Positions 56,501-61,145 of a stretch of DNA of 64,000 bases are shown in pieces; position 1 is the first letter of the stretch, and every line of letters begins with the position of its first letter. The translations under genes were made by a program, and so were the position numbers. A model generated the notes under the pieces. That model made no database searches and was not told the DNA's origin. It was given only the letters and a program-made list of their open reading frames with translations. Source of the stretch: Seriola aureovittata (Eukaryota; Chordata; Actinopteri; Carangiformes; Carangidae); contig NC_079378.1 in assembly GCF_021018895.1 (NCBI RefSeq), forward strand, positions 13,416,160 through 13,480,159, in the 5' to 3' direction.

Positions 56501-58991
56501 CCGGTTCGAGTCCCGCATCGGATGGCCCTCACTGCATGTCATTCCCCATCTCCTGTCTCTTTACTGTCCTGTCAAATAAAGGCATAAAAAGCCCGAAAAA
56601 ATATACTTTAAAAAAACGTCATAGTATAGCAAGGCATAAAAACATTAAAAAACGTCATAGTATAGCAAGGCATGAAAACGCCATAGTATAGCAAGGCATA
56701 AAAACATTAAAAAACGTCATAGTATAGCAAGGCATGAAAACGTTAAAAAAATGACATTGTATAGCAAGTCATAAAAACGCCATAGTATAGCAAGGCATAA
56801 AAACGTCAAAAAACATCATAATGTAGTAAGGAATAAAAAATCTTAGTATAGTAAGTCATAAAAACGTCCTAGTATATAAAGTCATAAAAATGTCGTTGTG
56901 TAGCGTAGTGGTCTAAGCAGGCGCCCCATGTGTAGAGGCTGCCGTCAGCCCCGGTTCGAGTCCTGCATCGGATGGCCCTTACTGCATGTTATTCCCCCAT
57001 CTCCTGTGTCTTTACTGTCCTGTCAAATAAAGGCATAAAAAGCCTGAAAAAATATACTTTAAAAAAATAGCATAGCAAGGCATGAAAACGTTAAAAAAAT
57101 GACATCGTATAGCAAGTCATACAAACGTCATAGTATAGCAAGGCATAAAAACAATAAAAAACGTCATAGTATAGTAAGGCATAAAAACGTCAAAAAACAT
57201 CATAATATAGTAAGGAATAAAAACGTTAAAAAAACATCATAGTATAGTAAAGCATAAAACATCTTAGTATAGTAAGTCATAAAAACGTCTTAGTATATAG
57301 TAAGGCATAAAAACATCAAAGAACATCTTAGTATAGCAAGGCATAAAAACGTTAAGAAACGTCATAGTTTAGCAAGGCATAAAAATGTCATAGTATAGCA
57401 AGGTATTAAAAACATTAAAAAATGTCATAGTATAGCAAGGCATAAAAATTTTATAGCATATTAAGGCATAAAAAATGACATTGTATAGCAAGGCATAAAA
57501 ACGTTAAAAAACGTCATAGTATAGTAAGGTATAAAAACGTCATAGTATAGAAAGGTATAAAAACATTATGAAATATCATACCAACCAACCCAAAAGCACC
57601 ACCTGTATTAATGTATTGTTGTAAGAGTGTAATTGAGTGGACTTGCACTTTAAGTGTACAGCAGAGGCAGGAAACATATTGTCGGCTACTTCAGGTTGTT
57701 GTACACCATGTGACAGTCATCACCATTATGACCAACCACTAAAGCTAGTTGTGCTTCGTGTGTCTCTGCAGGATGAGAAGCAGAGGATCGAGGCTCTGGG
57801 AGGCTGTGTAATCTGGTTTGGCACATGGAGGGTCAATGGCAGTTTGTCTGTATCCAGAGCAATAGGTAAACTACTTGTTCAGTCAGGCACTCTGTATACC
57901 ACACTGAGTTTACCATTGTTCAAGAAAATTAAGCACAGTTTTACTGTTCACGGTTCACTCATTTCACTCAGATCAACTGCAAAGTGCAAACTTTTGCTGC
58001 CATGAATGCTGGTAGAAGCAGGCCCTAACAGACTAACCTGTTGTTCATATTGACAGGGGACTCAGAGCACAAACCCTACATCTGTGGTGATGCAGACCAT
58101 AGTATCTTCCCACTGGACGGTTCAGAAGACTACCTGATTCTGGCCTGTGATGGCTTCTGGGACACAGTGAGTCCAGATGAGGCGGTGCGGGTAGTCAGCG
58201 ACCACCTCCAGGAGAACACTGGAGACACCACCATGGTGGCCCACAAGCTGGTGGCCTCTGCCCGTGATGCAGGCTCTAGTGATAATATCACTGTAATAGT
58301 GGTCTTCTTGCGGGACCCACGCTCCCCGGCACCCACCAGCACTGAGGACGAGGAGGAGGGTGTGGTGGAGGGACAGGTGGAGGAGGAAGAGCCAGCCGAA
58401 GTGGAGGAGGAGGAACAGGAGGAGGAGGAGGAGGAAGACGAGGCAGTCAGGGCAGAGCGTGATGGTGGAGAGGGAGGCAGCACTGCGGACATCGGGGGGA
58501 AGGGTCGCGGAGGCTGGCCCCTGCAGCAGTGCTCGGCCCCCGCTGACCTCGGCTATGAAGACCGAACGGACTCGTTCACAGACAGAACTAGCCTCAGCCT
58601 GCTGGGGCCATCGCTGGAGGGCCGCATCTCCCTGACCCAGGGCTCACGGCAGCCCTGCTCCGACTTTAGTCCTGACCTCTTCACAGCCTCCCGCATCTAC
58701 CAAGAAGAACGCCCACTGAGGCGCAGGTCCTGTATCCCTTTTCAGGAGTCCAGCATCTCTAGCTTCACGGACCCACTCTGGCCCCAGACAGCCATGCTGT
58801 TGGGGCAGGCAGTGAGGCGAAGCCGCAGGCATGGTTATGGTAGTCGCTTATGGAGCCGTAGGTGGCCAGGCAGATCTAGGGAGCTGTTAGGCCTGTCACC
58901 ATCTGGCCACTTGCTGCCCTACACGCAGCGCTACTCCAATCGAAAGCCTGGAGTGGCAGTGCCTCAACTGCCCTATGATGCCACCATCTGA
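4316..58991 (+). CDS. ppm1e: Protein phosphatase PPM1E (POPX1), complete, seven coding exons
   Basis: PPM1E is an Mg/Mn-dependent PP2C-family Ser/Thr phosphatase that acts on PAK kinases, CaM kinases and AMPK. The exons are 4316-4500, 32393-32514, 35910-36109, 37081-37269, 39181-39324, 57772-57865 and 58057-58991. They total 1869 nt, 622 residues plus stop, with all phases agreeing. N-terminal hallmarks are [13 protein letters not shown] and [18 protein letters not shown]. Catalytic-domain residues visible by PP2C pattern are RRKMED (about 149-154), [10 protein letters not shown] with metal Asp181 and Gly182, CDGFWD with Asp343, and [10 protein letters not shown] with Asp387. A Glu-rich tract follows at about 408-452, then the PPM1E-specific CSAPADLGY and [10 protein letters not shown], and a basic Arg-rich segment at about 565-587 that may act as a nuclear signal. 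Human PPM1E (755 residues) carries an N-terminal Pro-Glu repeat that is missing here. The start has two adjacent Met codons (4316, 4319); the second matches human MAG. PPM1F is excluded by the N- and C-terminal motifs. Confidence 0.97.
4501..6118 (+). other. ppm1e: ppm1e intron 1, proximal part
   Basis: Intronic sequence with no supported gene. An 85-codon frame at 4556-4813 lies here, but I see no family match or splice support for it. Confidence 0.6.
6119..6635. mobile_element. Foldback MITE of a common teleost family, split by a nested element
   Basis: The left arm (ACACTTATTCGTTGTCTTTC, then AGAGTTAGATGAGAAG and ATCAATACCACTCTC) is complementary to the right arm near 6550-6605 (GAGAGTGGTATCAATC, CTAACTCTCCGAAAGAAAG, TTAATAAGTGTAT). 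The interior has AGCCAGCAGCCAGTTAG and TTAGCATAAAGACTGGAAA, which recur at 39785-39980. The element is interrupted at about 6252-6426. Confidence 0.7.
6252..6426. mobile_element. hAT-like MITE nested in the foldback MITE
   Basis: Starts CAGAGCTGAAGCGATTAATC and ends AGTTGCAGCCCTAC, with TAATCGATTAATC and TTAACTAATTAACTGAG inside. TAGCTT occurs on both sides of the insertion and the host element resumes on each side, so it looks like a target-site duplication. The same ends occur in at least four other copies in intron 1. Confidence 0.65.
6636..11233 (+). other. ppm1e: ppm1e intron 1, no gene seen
   Basis: Ordinary intronic DNA with short GT/CA runs (for example 9511-9527 and 9765-9782) and a 21-base poly-A at 7833-7853. 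All frames here are short and show no family similarity. Confidence 0.6.
7833..7853. repeat. Poly-A tract
   Basis: Uninterrupted run of about 21 A, possibly the tail of an old retroposed element, though no element body is recognised upstream. Confidence 0.7.
11234..11270. repeat. (AC)n microsatellite
   Basis: Uninterrupted AC dinucleotide run of about 18 units. Confidence 0.95.
11693..12015. mobile_element. hAT-like MITE, near full length
   Basis: Begins AGAGCTGAAACTGTTAGTTA and ends TAGTGGCAGCCCTG. Internally it has TAATCAGTTAATCATT and TTTGTTGGTTGGACAAATCA, the pattern shared by the related copies at 14795, 16689 and 18927. About 320 bp. Confidence 0.65.
12016..14794 (+). other. ppm1e: ppm1e intron 1, no gene seen
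   Basis: No coding signal. A stretch at about 12500-12560 contains GGTTTGATTCCC, resembling a decayed Pol III B box, but there is no convincing A box. Confidence 0.5.
14795..15172. mobile_element. hAT-like MITE, interrupted copy
   Basis: Starts GGGCCACAACTGATTACTAT and ends AATTGGTGCAGCCCTGG, with GATTAATCAGTTAATCG and CTAATCGATAAATTG near its ends. The middle (about 14865-15050) differs from the other copies and may hold a further insertion. Confidence 0.55.
15290..15365 (-). mobile_element. Fragment resembling a teleost SINE 3' tail
   Basis: On the minus strand it reads TATGTCATTCCCCATCTGTC then TCTCCCCTCATTTTCC, similar to the tail of the satellite-embedded SINEs (TGCATGTCATTCCCCATCTC). 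There is no A or B box nearby, so it is only a tail fragment. Confidence 0.4.
15405..16688 (+). other. ppm1e: ppm1e intron 1, no gene seen
   Basis: Several frames of 60-82 codons on both strands, none with recognisable similarity or splice support. Confidence 0.55.
16689..16990. mobile_element. hAT-like MITE copy
   Basis: Begins AGAGCTGCAGCAATAAGC, has GTAATCGATAAATCATTTTA, then an interior reading CAGGTTCTCAGACTTCAG and GACATTTTATAGACCAAGCA as in other teleost copies. The right end is degraded. Confidence 0.55.
17034..17230. repeat. Interspersed teleost repeat (GGATGGATTGCTGTGAAATT type)
   Basis: CTCAACAACAATTGGATGG followed by ATTGCTGTGAAATTTTGTTC is the signature also found twice at 31545-32180. 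Downstream GCATGCTAACATGCTAAAC is typical of the same family as I remember it. Confidence 0.5.
17290..17480. repeat. Interspersed repeat related to the one at 40714
   Basis: Contains CAGGACAGTCCATCACAGTG, GAGCTGTGGGAGGAAGGCAG and CATGCAAATACAGACAGA, matching in degraded form the widespread vertebrate repeat that reads GACTGTGGGAAGAAACCAGA at 40714-40826. Confidence 0.45.
17795..18926 (+). other. ppm1e: ppm1e intron 1, no gene seen
   Basis: No repeat or gene recognised. Complexity is normal, so conserved non-coding sequence is possible but cannot be judged without alignment. Confidence 0.4.
18927..19075. mobile_element. hAT-like MITE fragment
   Basis: Starts AGTGCTGCAACTAATGATTG and includes AATCATTTAATCATTTAGTC and GTTGTTTTGTCCAACCAGC, the same order as in the 11693 copy. 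Left half only. Confidence 0.6.
19076..22839 (+). other. ppm1e: ppm1e intron 1, no gene seen
   Basis: Mostly unique-looking intronic DNA. Near 22540-22660 there is a run of CCTAAACCTAACC-type sequence common in teleost intergenic repeats. No gene is supported. Confidence 0.45.
22840..23160. repeat. Interspersed repeat of a teleost family, A-rich 5' side
   Basis: An A-rich block with AATACAATAAAATAAATAA is followed by GGTGGGTTTTAAGTCTCTG and GGCAGACTGTTCCAGCCAC. The organisation (A-rich, then a 'gggttttaagtc...ttccag' block) parallels 27340-27790. Confidence 0.4.
23205..23390. repeat. Interspersed repeat, copy A
   Basis: GCTGAAAATAATGCCCAACA, then TCTCCTGTTTGAGTCACATT and GTTTGGGGCTGAGAGT match 33310-33520 in the same order and orientation with moderate divergence. 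Family name not known to me. Confidence 0.6.
23391..24776 (+). other. ppm1e: ppm1e intron 1, no gene seen
   Basis: No gene or clear repeat apart from an A-rich low-complexity stretch near 24418-24450. Confidence 0.5.
24777..24920. mobile_element. Degraded hAT-like MITE fragment
   Basis: Begins AGTAGAGCTGAAACAAATCC with GATCTGATAATCATCTGAAG, like the left end of the MITE family above. Weak on its own. Confidence 0.3.
25733..25824. repeat. (AC)46 microsatellite
   Basis: Uninterrupted AC dinucleotides over 92 bp. Frames that cross it (His-Thr or Cys-Val runs) are artefacts. Confidence 0.97.
26400..26557 (+). promoter_or_regulatory. GC-richer block with CCAAT boxes inside intron 1
   Basis: Contains CATTGGTGCGCGGTGCG (an inverted CCAAT) and GCAGCCAATCAGCGCTCC within about 50 bp, in otherwise AT-rich intron. 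This resembles a proximal promoter block, but no start site or exon can be shown. Confidence 0.25.
26558..26631. repeat. (GA)n / (GGA)n microsatellite
   Basis: About 26 GA units, then GGAGGAGGA and a second short GA run. Confidence 0.95.
26846..27070. repeat. Teleost interspersed repeat ('GCAGAAAGTAACTGAGTA' type)
   Basis: GTGGCAGAAAGTAACTGAG, GAGTATATTTACTCAAACAT, TTTATACTTCCATTCCACC and TTTGCAGATTAAGATTTTGC appear in the order I recall from a very common percomorph repeat. Its class is uncertain. Confidence 0.6.
27073..27250. repeat. Interspersed repeat ('GTGGTTTCCAACCTTTTGG' type)
   Basis: CCAGTGGTTTCCAACCTTTT followed by GGCTTGTGACCCCTAC is the start of a widespread vertebrate hAT-like repeat, adjoining the previous element. 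Confidence 0.5.
27340..27790. repeat. Interspersed teleost repeat ('GGTGCATAAAAACTGAATGC' type)
   Basis: TTTTGAGTCCTGATTAAACT, AACTTTTCTGGGAGTTTGTC, ATGGTGCATAAAAACTGAAT and TTTGACTCTGGAAACAG follow the order of a common teleost repeat, preceded by an A-rich block with GCAGTTCAAAGTG. The related but shorter block is at 22840-23160. Confidence 0.5.
27791..28659 (+). other. ppm1e: ppm1e intron 1, no gene seen
   Basis: No feature recognised. Confidence 0.5.
28660..29400 (-). mobile_element. LINE reverse-transcriptase relic, antisense to ppm1e
   Basis: On the minus strand, conceptual fragments from 29379 down carry the LINE RT blocks [26 protein letters not shown], then after a frame change [16 protein letters not shown] and VDFGRT. 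They match the order of the RT of a common fish non-LTR element (fingers, the FFDFSSAF block, the TGAPQGT block). Frameshifts and stops make it non-functional. Confidence 0.8.
29845..29883. repeat. (GAAGA)n pentanucleotide microsatellite
   Basis: About seven GAAGA units. Confidence 0.9.
29884..31274 (+). other. ppm1e: ppm1e intron 1, no gene seen
   Basis: AT-rich intron with no recognised gene or repeat family. Confidence 0.5.
31275..31325. repeat. (CCT)n microsatellite
   Basis: About 17 CCT units, giving Pro or Ser runs in overlapping frames that are not genes. Confidence 0.95.
31545..32180. repeat. Interspersed teleost repeat with internal duplication, interrupted
   Basis: The motif GGATTGCCATGAAATTT occurs at about 31590 and again at about 32050. 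It is followed by GTCTCCCTCAGGATGAATTG and CTTTTCATCTAGCGCCATCA. The first half is cut at about 31620 and resumes at about 31878 (ATATCCATGGTCTCCTGA), so another element lies inside it. Confidence 0.6.
31625..31875 (+). mobile_element. Nested retroelement 3' end with (GT)n and ATT-type tail
   Basis: Ends AAGGTGCTATATAAATAAAG then TTATTATCATTATTA, the 3' tail style of fish non-LTR elements. A (GT)n run is at 31661-31685. It lies inside the repeat at 31545-32180, so it is the younger insertion. Confidence 0.55.
32393..32514 (+). CDS. ppm1e: ppm1e coding exon 2
   Basis: 122 nt after TCACCACAG. It completes the Tyr codon and encodes [19 protein letters not shown] and [16 protein letters not shown], parallel to human [19 protein letters not shown]. 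The donor is GTGAGT, in phase 1. Confidence 0.93.
32579..32643. repeat. (CA)n-rich microsatellite after exon 2
   Basis: CA repeat with TA and GC interruptions, starting 65 bp downstream of the exon 2 donor. Confidence 0.95.
32650..32685. repeat. Perfect 17-bp inverted repeat between two CA tracts
   Basis: TTTCTCTGTACTTCTGT at 32650-32666 is exactly complementary to ACAGAAGTACAGAGAAA at 32669-32685, with a 2-base spacer. Confidence 0.95.
32719..32804. repeat. (GCAC)n and (AC)n compound microsatellite
   Basis: About eight CACG/GCAC units followed by about 23 AC units. Confidence 0.95.
32805..33309 (+). other. ppm1e: ppm1e intron 2, no gene seen
   Basis: No feature recognised. Confidence 0.5.
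33310..33520. repeat. Interspersed repeat, copy B
   Basis: GCTGAAAATAGTGCCCAACA, TCCTCCTGTTTGAGTTACGT and GGGTTTTGGGCTGAGTG correspond to the copy at 23205-23390. Confidence 0.6.
33521..34933 (+). other. ppm1e: ppm1e intron 2, no gene seen
   Basis: AT-rich. A (TATG)n microsatellite lies at about 34202-34232. No coding evidence. Confidence 0.55.
34934..35045. repeat. Direct repeat flanking exon 3, upstream copy
   Basis: CTCTGTTCCACTCACTTCTG, AGTGCAATATCTCA, TTTCATCTGCCTTTCTG and TTTTACTATCCACAA match 36345-36452 in order and orientation, with divergence. Confidence 0.65.
35491..35553. repeat. (CT)n microsatellite
   Basis: About 17 perfect CT units, then an interrupted CT/CACT run. Confidence 0.95.
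35910..36109 (+). CDS. ppm1e: ppm1e coding exon 3
   Basis: 200 nt. The first two bases complete a Gln codon, then [38 protein letters not shown] and [16 protein letters not shown] follow, ending NVQ before GTAGAC. It contains the RRKMED start of the PP2C fold. Confidence 0.96.
36345..36452. repeat. Direct repeat flanking exon 3, downstream copy
   Basis: CTCTGTTCCACTAGCTCCTG, AGTGCAATATCTCATTC, TTTCATCTGTCTTTGTA and TTTGCTGTCCATAAT parallel the copy at 34934-35045. Confidence 0.65.
36453..37080 (+). other. ppm1e: ppm1e intron 3, distal part
   Basis: No gene or named repeat. It ends in a TTGTCTCTCAG acceptor. Confidence 0.6.
37081..37269 (+). CDS. ppm1e: ppm1e coding exon 4
   Basis: 189 nt, 63 codons, from [20 protein letters not shown] to VKKASRE, after CTCTCAG and before GTAACC. 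It carries the metal-binding Asp of the PP2C DGHGG motif. Confidence 0.97.
37475..39095 (-). mobile_element. LINE retrotransposon relic filling most of intron 4, antisense
   Basis: On the minus strand, degraded frames carry RT blocks [51 protein letters not shown] and [18 protein letters not shown], which closely follow a common fish LINE. The catalytic FADD is changed to FAKN, and there are frameshifts and stops, so the element is dead. The 3' end is near 37495 (TCCATCCATTTTCTGCTGC on plus), next to a CTA microsatellite at 37477-37492. The 5' side reaches about 39090 with TGGTGATCAGTTGATAGCTC. Confidence 0.85.
39181..39324 (+). CDS. ppm1e: ppm1e coding exon 5
   Basis: 144 nt, 48 codons, [18 protein letters not shown] through [10 protein letters not shown], after TTTGGCAG and before GTAACC. 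The GTTGVV and WLGDSQ blocks are standard PP2C motifs. Confidence 0.97.
39785..39980. mobile_element. Foldback MITE fragment, same family as 6119
   Basis: ACATTTTGGGAAATATACTT, AGCCAGCAGCCAGTTGG, GGCTTAACTTAGCAC and AACAGCTAGCCTGACA match the left arm and interior of the family. Confidence 0.6.
40080..40640. other. AT-rich region with degenerate ATATGTACATAT motifs
   Basis: About 560 bp dominated by short TATATGTA/TACATATA palindromes, directly upstream of the satellite. No known family is recognised. Confidence 0.6.
40714..40826. repeat. Interspersed repeat inside the first satellite units
   Basis: AGCCAATTAACCTAATGTGC, ATGTCTTTGGACTGTGGG and AGAACATGTAAATTCGACAC are the signature of a widespread vertebrate repeat. 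Satellite resumes on both sides, so it inserted into the array or the array spread past it. Confidence 0.65.
41474..41650 (+). mobile_element. tRNA-derived SINE, copy 1
   Basis: Pol III A box TAGCGTAGTGG at 41481-41491 and perfect B box GGTTCGAGTCC at 41545-41555, followed by a T/C-rich tail (TGTCATTCCCCCTCTCTGCC) and AAATAAAGGCATAAAAAGCC. It has a full-length body; GTGGTCTAAGCAGG resembles a Leu/Ser-type tRNA. Satellite resumes on both sides. Confidence 0.9.
43034..43210 (+). mobile_element. tRNA-derived SINE, copy 2
   Basis: A box 43041-43051, B box 43105-43115. Nearly identical to copy 1 and exactly 1560 bp downstream, with matching flanking satellite, so it arose by segmental duplication and not by a new insertion. 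Confidence 0.9.
44449..44608 (+). mobile_element. tRNA-derived SINE, copy 3
   Basis: A box at 44460-44470 and GGTTCGAGTCC B box near 44524. The tail is shortened (TACTGTCCTGGCATAAAAAG) and lacks the AATAAA found in copies 1 and 2. Confidence 0.88.
44656..44811 (+). mobile_element. tRNA-derived SINE, copy 4 (tandem)
   Basis: A box at 44663-44673, 203 bp after copy 3 and with the same shortened tail. The 203-bp unit includes the satellite spacer ending GAAAGTTAGAAAAACATT. Confidence 0.88.
44859..45033 (+). mobile_element. tRNA-derived SINE, copy 5 (tandem)
   Basis: A box at 44866-44876, again 203 bp after copy 4 and preceded by the same spacer. The tail here is full length with CAAATAAAGGCATAAAAAG. 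Confidence 0.88.
47281..53400 (+). repeat. Multi-kilobase higher-order repeats in the satellite
   Basis: The rare variant GTATAACAACGTTAAAAAAC occurs at 47641, 50551 and 52745. A second landmark, AGTCATAAAAACGTCTTAGT with TATAATAAGG, is at 48241, 51151, 51882 and 53345. Offsets are 2910, 2194 and 731 bp. Intervening sequence is almost identical where I compared it. Confidence 0.85.
56428..56595 (+). mobile_element. tRNA-derived SINE, copy 6
   Basis: A box at 56439-56449, B box GGTTCGAGTCC near 56503, and a full tail with AATAAAGGCATAAAAAGCCC. Near the 3' end of the satellite. Confidence 0.9.
56892..57045 (+). mobile_element. tRNA-derived SINE, copy 7 (internally deleted)
   Basis: A box at 56901-56911 and B box present. 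The stretch between them is shortened by about 15-20 bp (GTAGAGGCTGCCGTCAGCC). Full tail with AATAAAGGCATAAAAAGCC. Confidence 0.88.
57772..57865 (+). CDS. ppm1e: ppm1e coding exon 6
   Basis: 94 nt, [20 protein letters not shown] and [11 protein letters not shown] plus one base, after CTCTGCAG and before GTAAAC. It lies about 190 bp after the end of the giant satellite. Confidence 0.97.
58057..58991 (+). CDS. ppm1e: ppm1e coding exon 7 (terminal)
   Basis: 935 nt to a TGA stop at 58989-58991. It encodes the end of the catalytic domain ([33 protein letters not shown]), a Glu-rich tract, then [21 protein letters not shown] and an Arg-rich tail. Between the last two, sequence resembles human PPM1E only weakly. 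Confidence 0.97.
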
Positions 58992-59814
58992 AGAGGTGAC
59001 CCAAACCAAACCATCTCCTTCATTTATTCAGCCCTGCTCCCTGCCCCTCAGCCCACCCATCCCTCCACCCACCTCTGCCTTCAACAACACGTCTTTCTTT
59101 GATAGTAGGTAGTTGTGGCTCCTGCAGTTGTTACGTGATTATTGAGTCTTTGTCGGAAGAGTGGTGCTCTCTGTCCTAAGCCGAATTGTTTCCAAATGTA
59201 CGCTGGCCCACTGAGCACAAGCCCTGCTCCTAAATGCTGTAGGTAAATTGTTAAACTGCATCCTCTCCATCGATGGAGAGGATGTAGTTTCTAATATCTT
59301 AGAGGCTGCACCACTGCCTACTAAGTCTATGAAAAGAACAGTTGGGGGCAAATTAAGATTCAAAAATGTTTCAACTTGAGCAAAAAATGTTCTACCTACA
59401 GTATCTTGAGCTTTGTGACTCTACTTCTTGAACAAGGATGAATGAGGAAGTTTAGAGGCAAATAACAGGAAGAACTGGAGTTGCAGGTAAATTTTATTAT
59501 CAATCACCTGGACACTGAGTGGTCACATAAAATAGTGCTTCGTAGCTGGAGCCTAAGTCTGTATTGGAACAAGAGCTCCTCAGTGCTAGGTTAGACAAAG
59601 GTTAATTTGAATTCAGTCTGAACACTTGTTAAAGTTTAATTTGAATGCTTGGTTGCTCCACACTCTCGGAAGTGTCTTGAGACAGAAATGATGTATTTTG
59701 GAGAGGAGGGAAAATTGGTTCCTTTCAAGTACAAGCAGAAAGAAAAATTTGATCTCACCACTTGCAGAAGCAAGAGTATACACTTCTTGACCAGAAGTAA
59801 CTACACCCATATGT
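58992..59814 (+). other. ppm1e: Probable ppm1e 3' UTR start
   Basis: Follows the ppm1e stop. I do not see a clear polyadenylation signal within the first 800 bases. AATAAA-type signals occur further down, at about 60472 and 61240, so the 3' end is undefined. Confidence 0.5.
59253..59290. repeat. 38-bp near-perfect palindrome in the 3' UTR region
   Basis: Left arm AAACTGCATCCTCTCCATC (59253-59271) pairs with right arm GATGGAGAGGATGTAGTTT (59272-59290). There is one mismatch, which is a G-U wobble in RNA, and the spacer is zero. Confidence 0.9.
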
Positions 59815-60185
59815 GACAGCTGAGCATGTCACTCCAAGAGCATTAATGAGCTGTTATAACACCCCCCACTCTTCTTTGAAGGGTTTCTTCAAAGGTTTGG
59901 AACCTGGCAGCTGGGATTTGCTCCCATTCAGCCACAACCGCATTAGCAAGGTCAGAAACTGATGTTAGGTGAAACTAGCTGACAAATACCAGATTTTTGA
60001 GGGCAGCACCACAATCAACTTGCTGATGAACTGGTCATGCTCTGGTTGAAAAAGGAATAAGCCCAAACTGTTCCCACAAAGTTGAAAGGTCAACTCTTGT
60101 CTGAAGTATGAGTGTAGACGTATAGTAGCATTAAGTTTACCCTTCATTGGAAGGGTAGCACACAAAACAAATTTGTGTATCATCT
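59815..60185. mobile_element. Degraded DNA-transposon relic of a common teleost family
   Basis: CTGGGATTTGCTCCCATTC then AGCCACAACCGCATTAGC, and further on CCCAAACTGTTCCCACAAAG and GTAGCATTAAGTTTACCC, follow the order of a transposon family widespread in fishes. The intervening part is deleted. Family name not certain. Confidence 0.5.
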
Positions 60186-60973
60186 CTTAAAATGACCCAT
60201 CTGCACACATTTTTCTGCATATAAGAGGAAGGACGGCCCTTTAGACATACCAGCAATGTGAAAGAGGTTGACTGTGTTATCATTCAGCTTTATTATTTCT
60301 CTTTCCTTCTATTTTATGTTGCCAAGGTGTAACTGCAGGGTGAGGTGACACATACCATCTTTGGTCTTAAGACAGCTGACAAGAATGTCAAGCGACTGAG
60401 CATTATATTAAGCTCTAATGGCGCAGCTTGCCTCATTGTTCTCTCAGCAATGCTTAGGTGGCAGATGAATAAAGTTCATAGACAAGGCTGGAAAAATTGT
60501 TGCTCCTGGTTTCTGAAGGCACATGATGTTCTGCCCCCTCACATAAAGTCAATGACCCAGCCATTATCCAGCAACAATTTGTCTACAGATAAAAGCACTT
60601 AACACCGGATTATAAAAGATTAGCAGTCACTTACCTGAATAAATGCTTTATGTAGTCCAGCATTCCAGATGGGGATATACTCCTGGGATAATGGGTTTCT
60701 TGGGGAGGGGTATTTACAAATATATTTTTGTTATAGTTGCTGTTGAGCCACATAGTTATTGCAAGTGTTTCAAGTGTATTTACCTTCACACAAAACCCAC
60801 TGAACAGAAGTATTTCCTACAGGCTTGATAAATGCACAACCGTTTAATGTCACACCAGGTTCGCTGAACGCTGCAGAACAAATGCTTCCCCTTACACACA
60901 TATTCACTAATTATTCAATTTATGTGTTAATATCACCATTAAGGACAAGTCTGGCTTGTGCGATCAAATGGAA
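60186..60973 (+). other. Downstream region, no gene seen
   Basis: Frames up to 85 codons occur but none shows family similarity. One AATAAA lies near 60472. Confidence 0.5.
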
Positions 60974-61145
60974 TAGTGTGACATTTTGGGAAATATACTT
61001 AATCGCTTTCTTGATGATTTATGCCAAGCTAAACCAATCATCTGCCGGCTGTGGCTTCTTTAGTATACAGACATGAGAAAGTTTGTACAGTATTTATCTT
61101 CTCATCAAGAAAGTGAATAAGCACGTTTCTCAAAAAGTCCTTTAA
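60974..61145. mobile_element. Short foldback MITE, same family as 6119
   Basis: The left arm ACATTTTGGGAAATATACTT plus AATCGCTTTCTTGATGA is complementary to TCATCAAGAAAGTGAATAAG plus CACGTTTCTCAAAAAGT at about 61103-61140. The arms are about 36 bp with a few mismatches, around a shrunken interior. Confidence 0.75.

Larger units (their letters stand above)
40643..57579 (+). repeat. Giant intronic tandem satellite (26-bp and 36-bp units)
   Basis: About 16.9 kb of near-continuous tandem repeat. The core unit is 26 bp, built on GTCATAGTATAG, then TAAGG or CAAGG, then CATAAAAAC. A second form inserts 10 bp (CGTCAAAAAA or CGTTAAAAAA) to give 36 bp. Variants contain GTTATAGCATATTAAGG, AAATGACATTGTATAGC or ACATTATGAAACATC. 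The array occupies about 92% of ppm1e intron 5 and is interrupted only by SINE copies and one short repeat at 40714-40826. Large blocks within it are duplicated with few differences, so it has changed recently. Confidence 0.97.

Noticed and set aside
41474..57045. Genuine tRNA genes suggested by the A and B boxes
   Set aside because: The tRNA-like part does not fold cleanly by eye into a functional tRNA and is followed by a SINE body and tail in every copy.
40643..57579. CRISPR-like array of short direct repeats
   Set aside because: Units adjoin without unique spacers, repeat lengths vary (26/36 bp), and the setting is a vertebrate intron.
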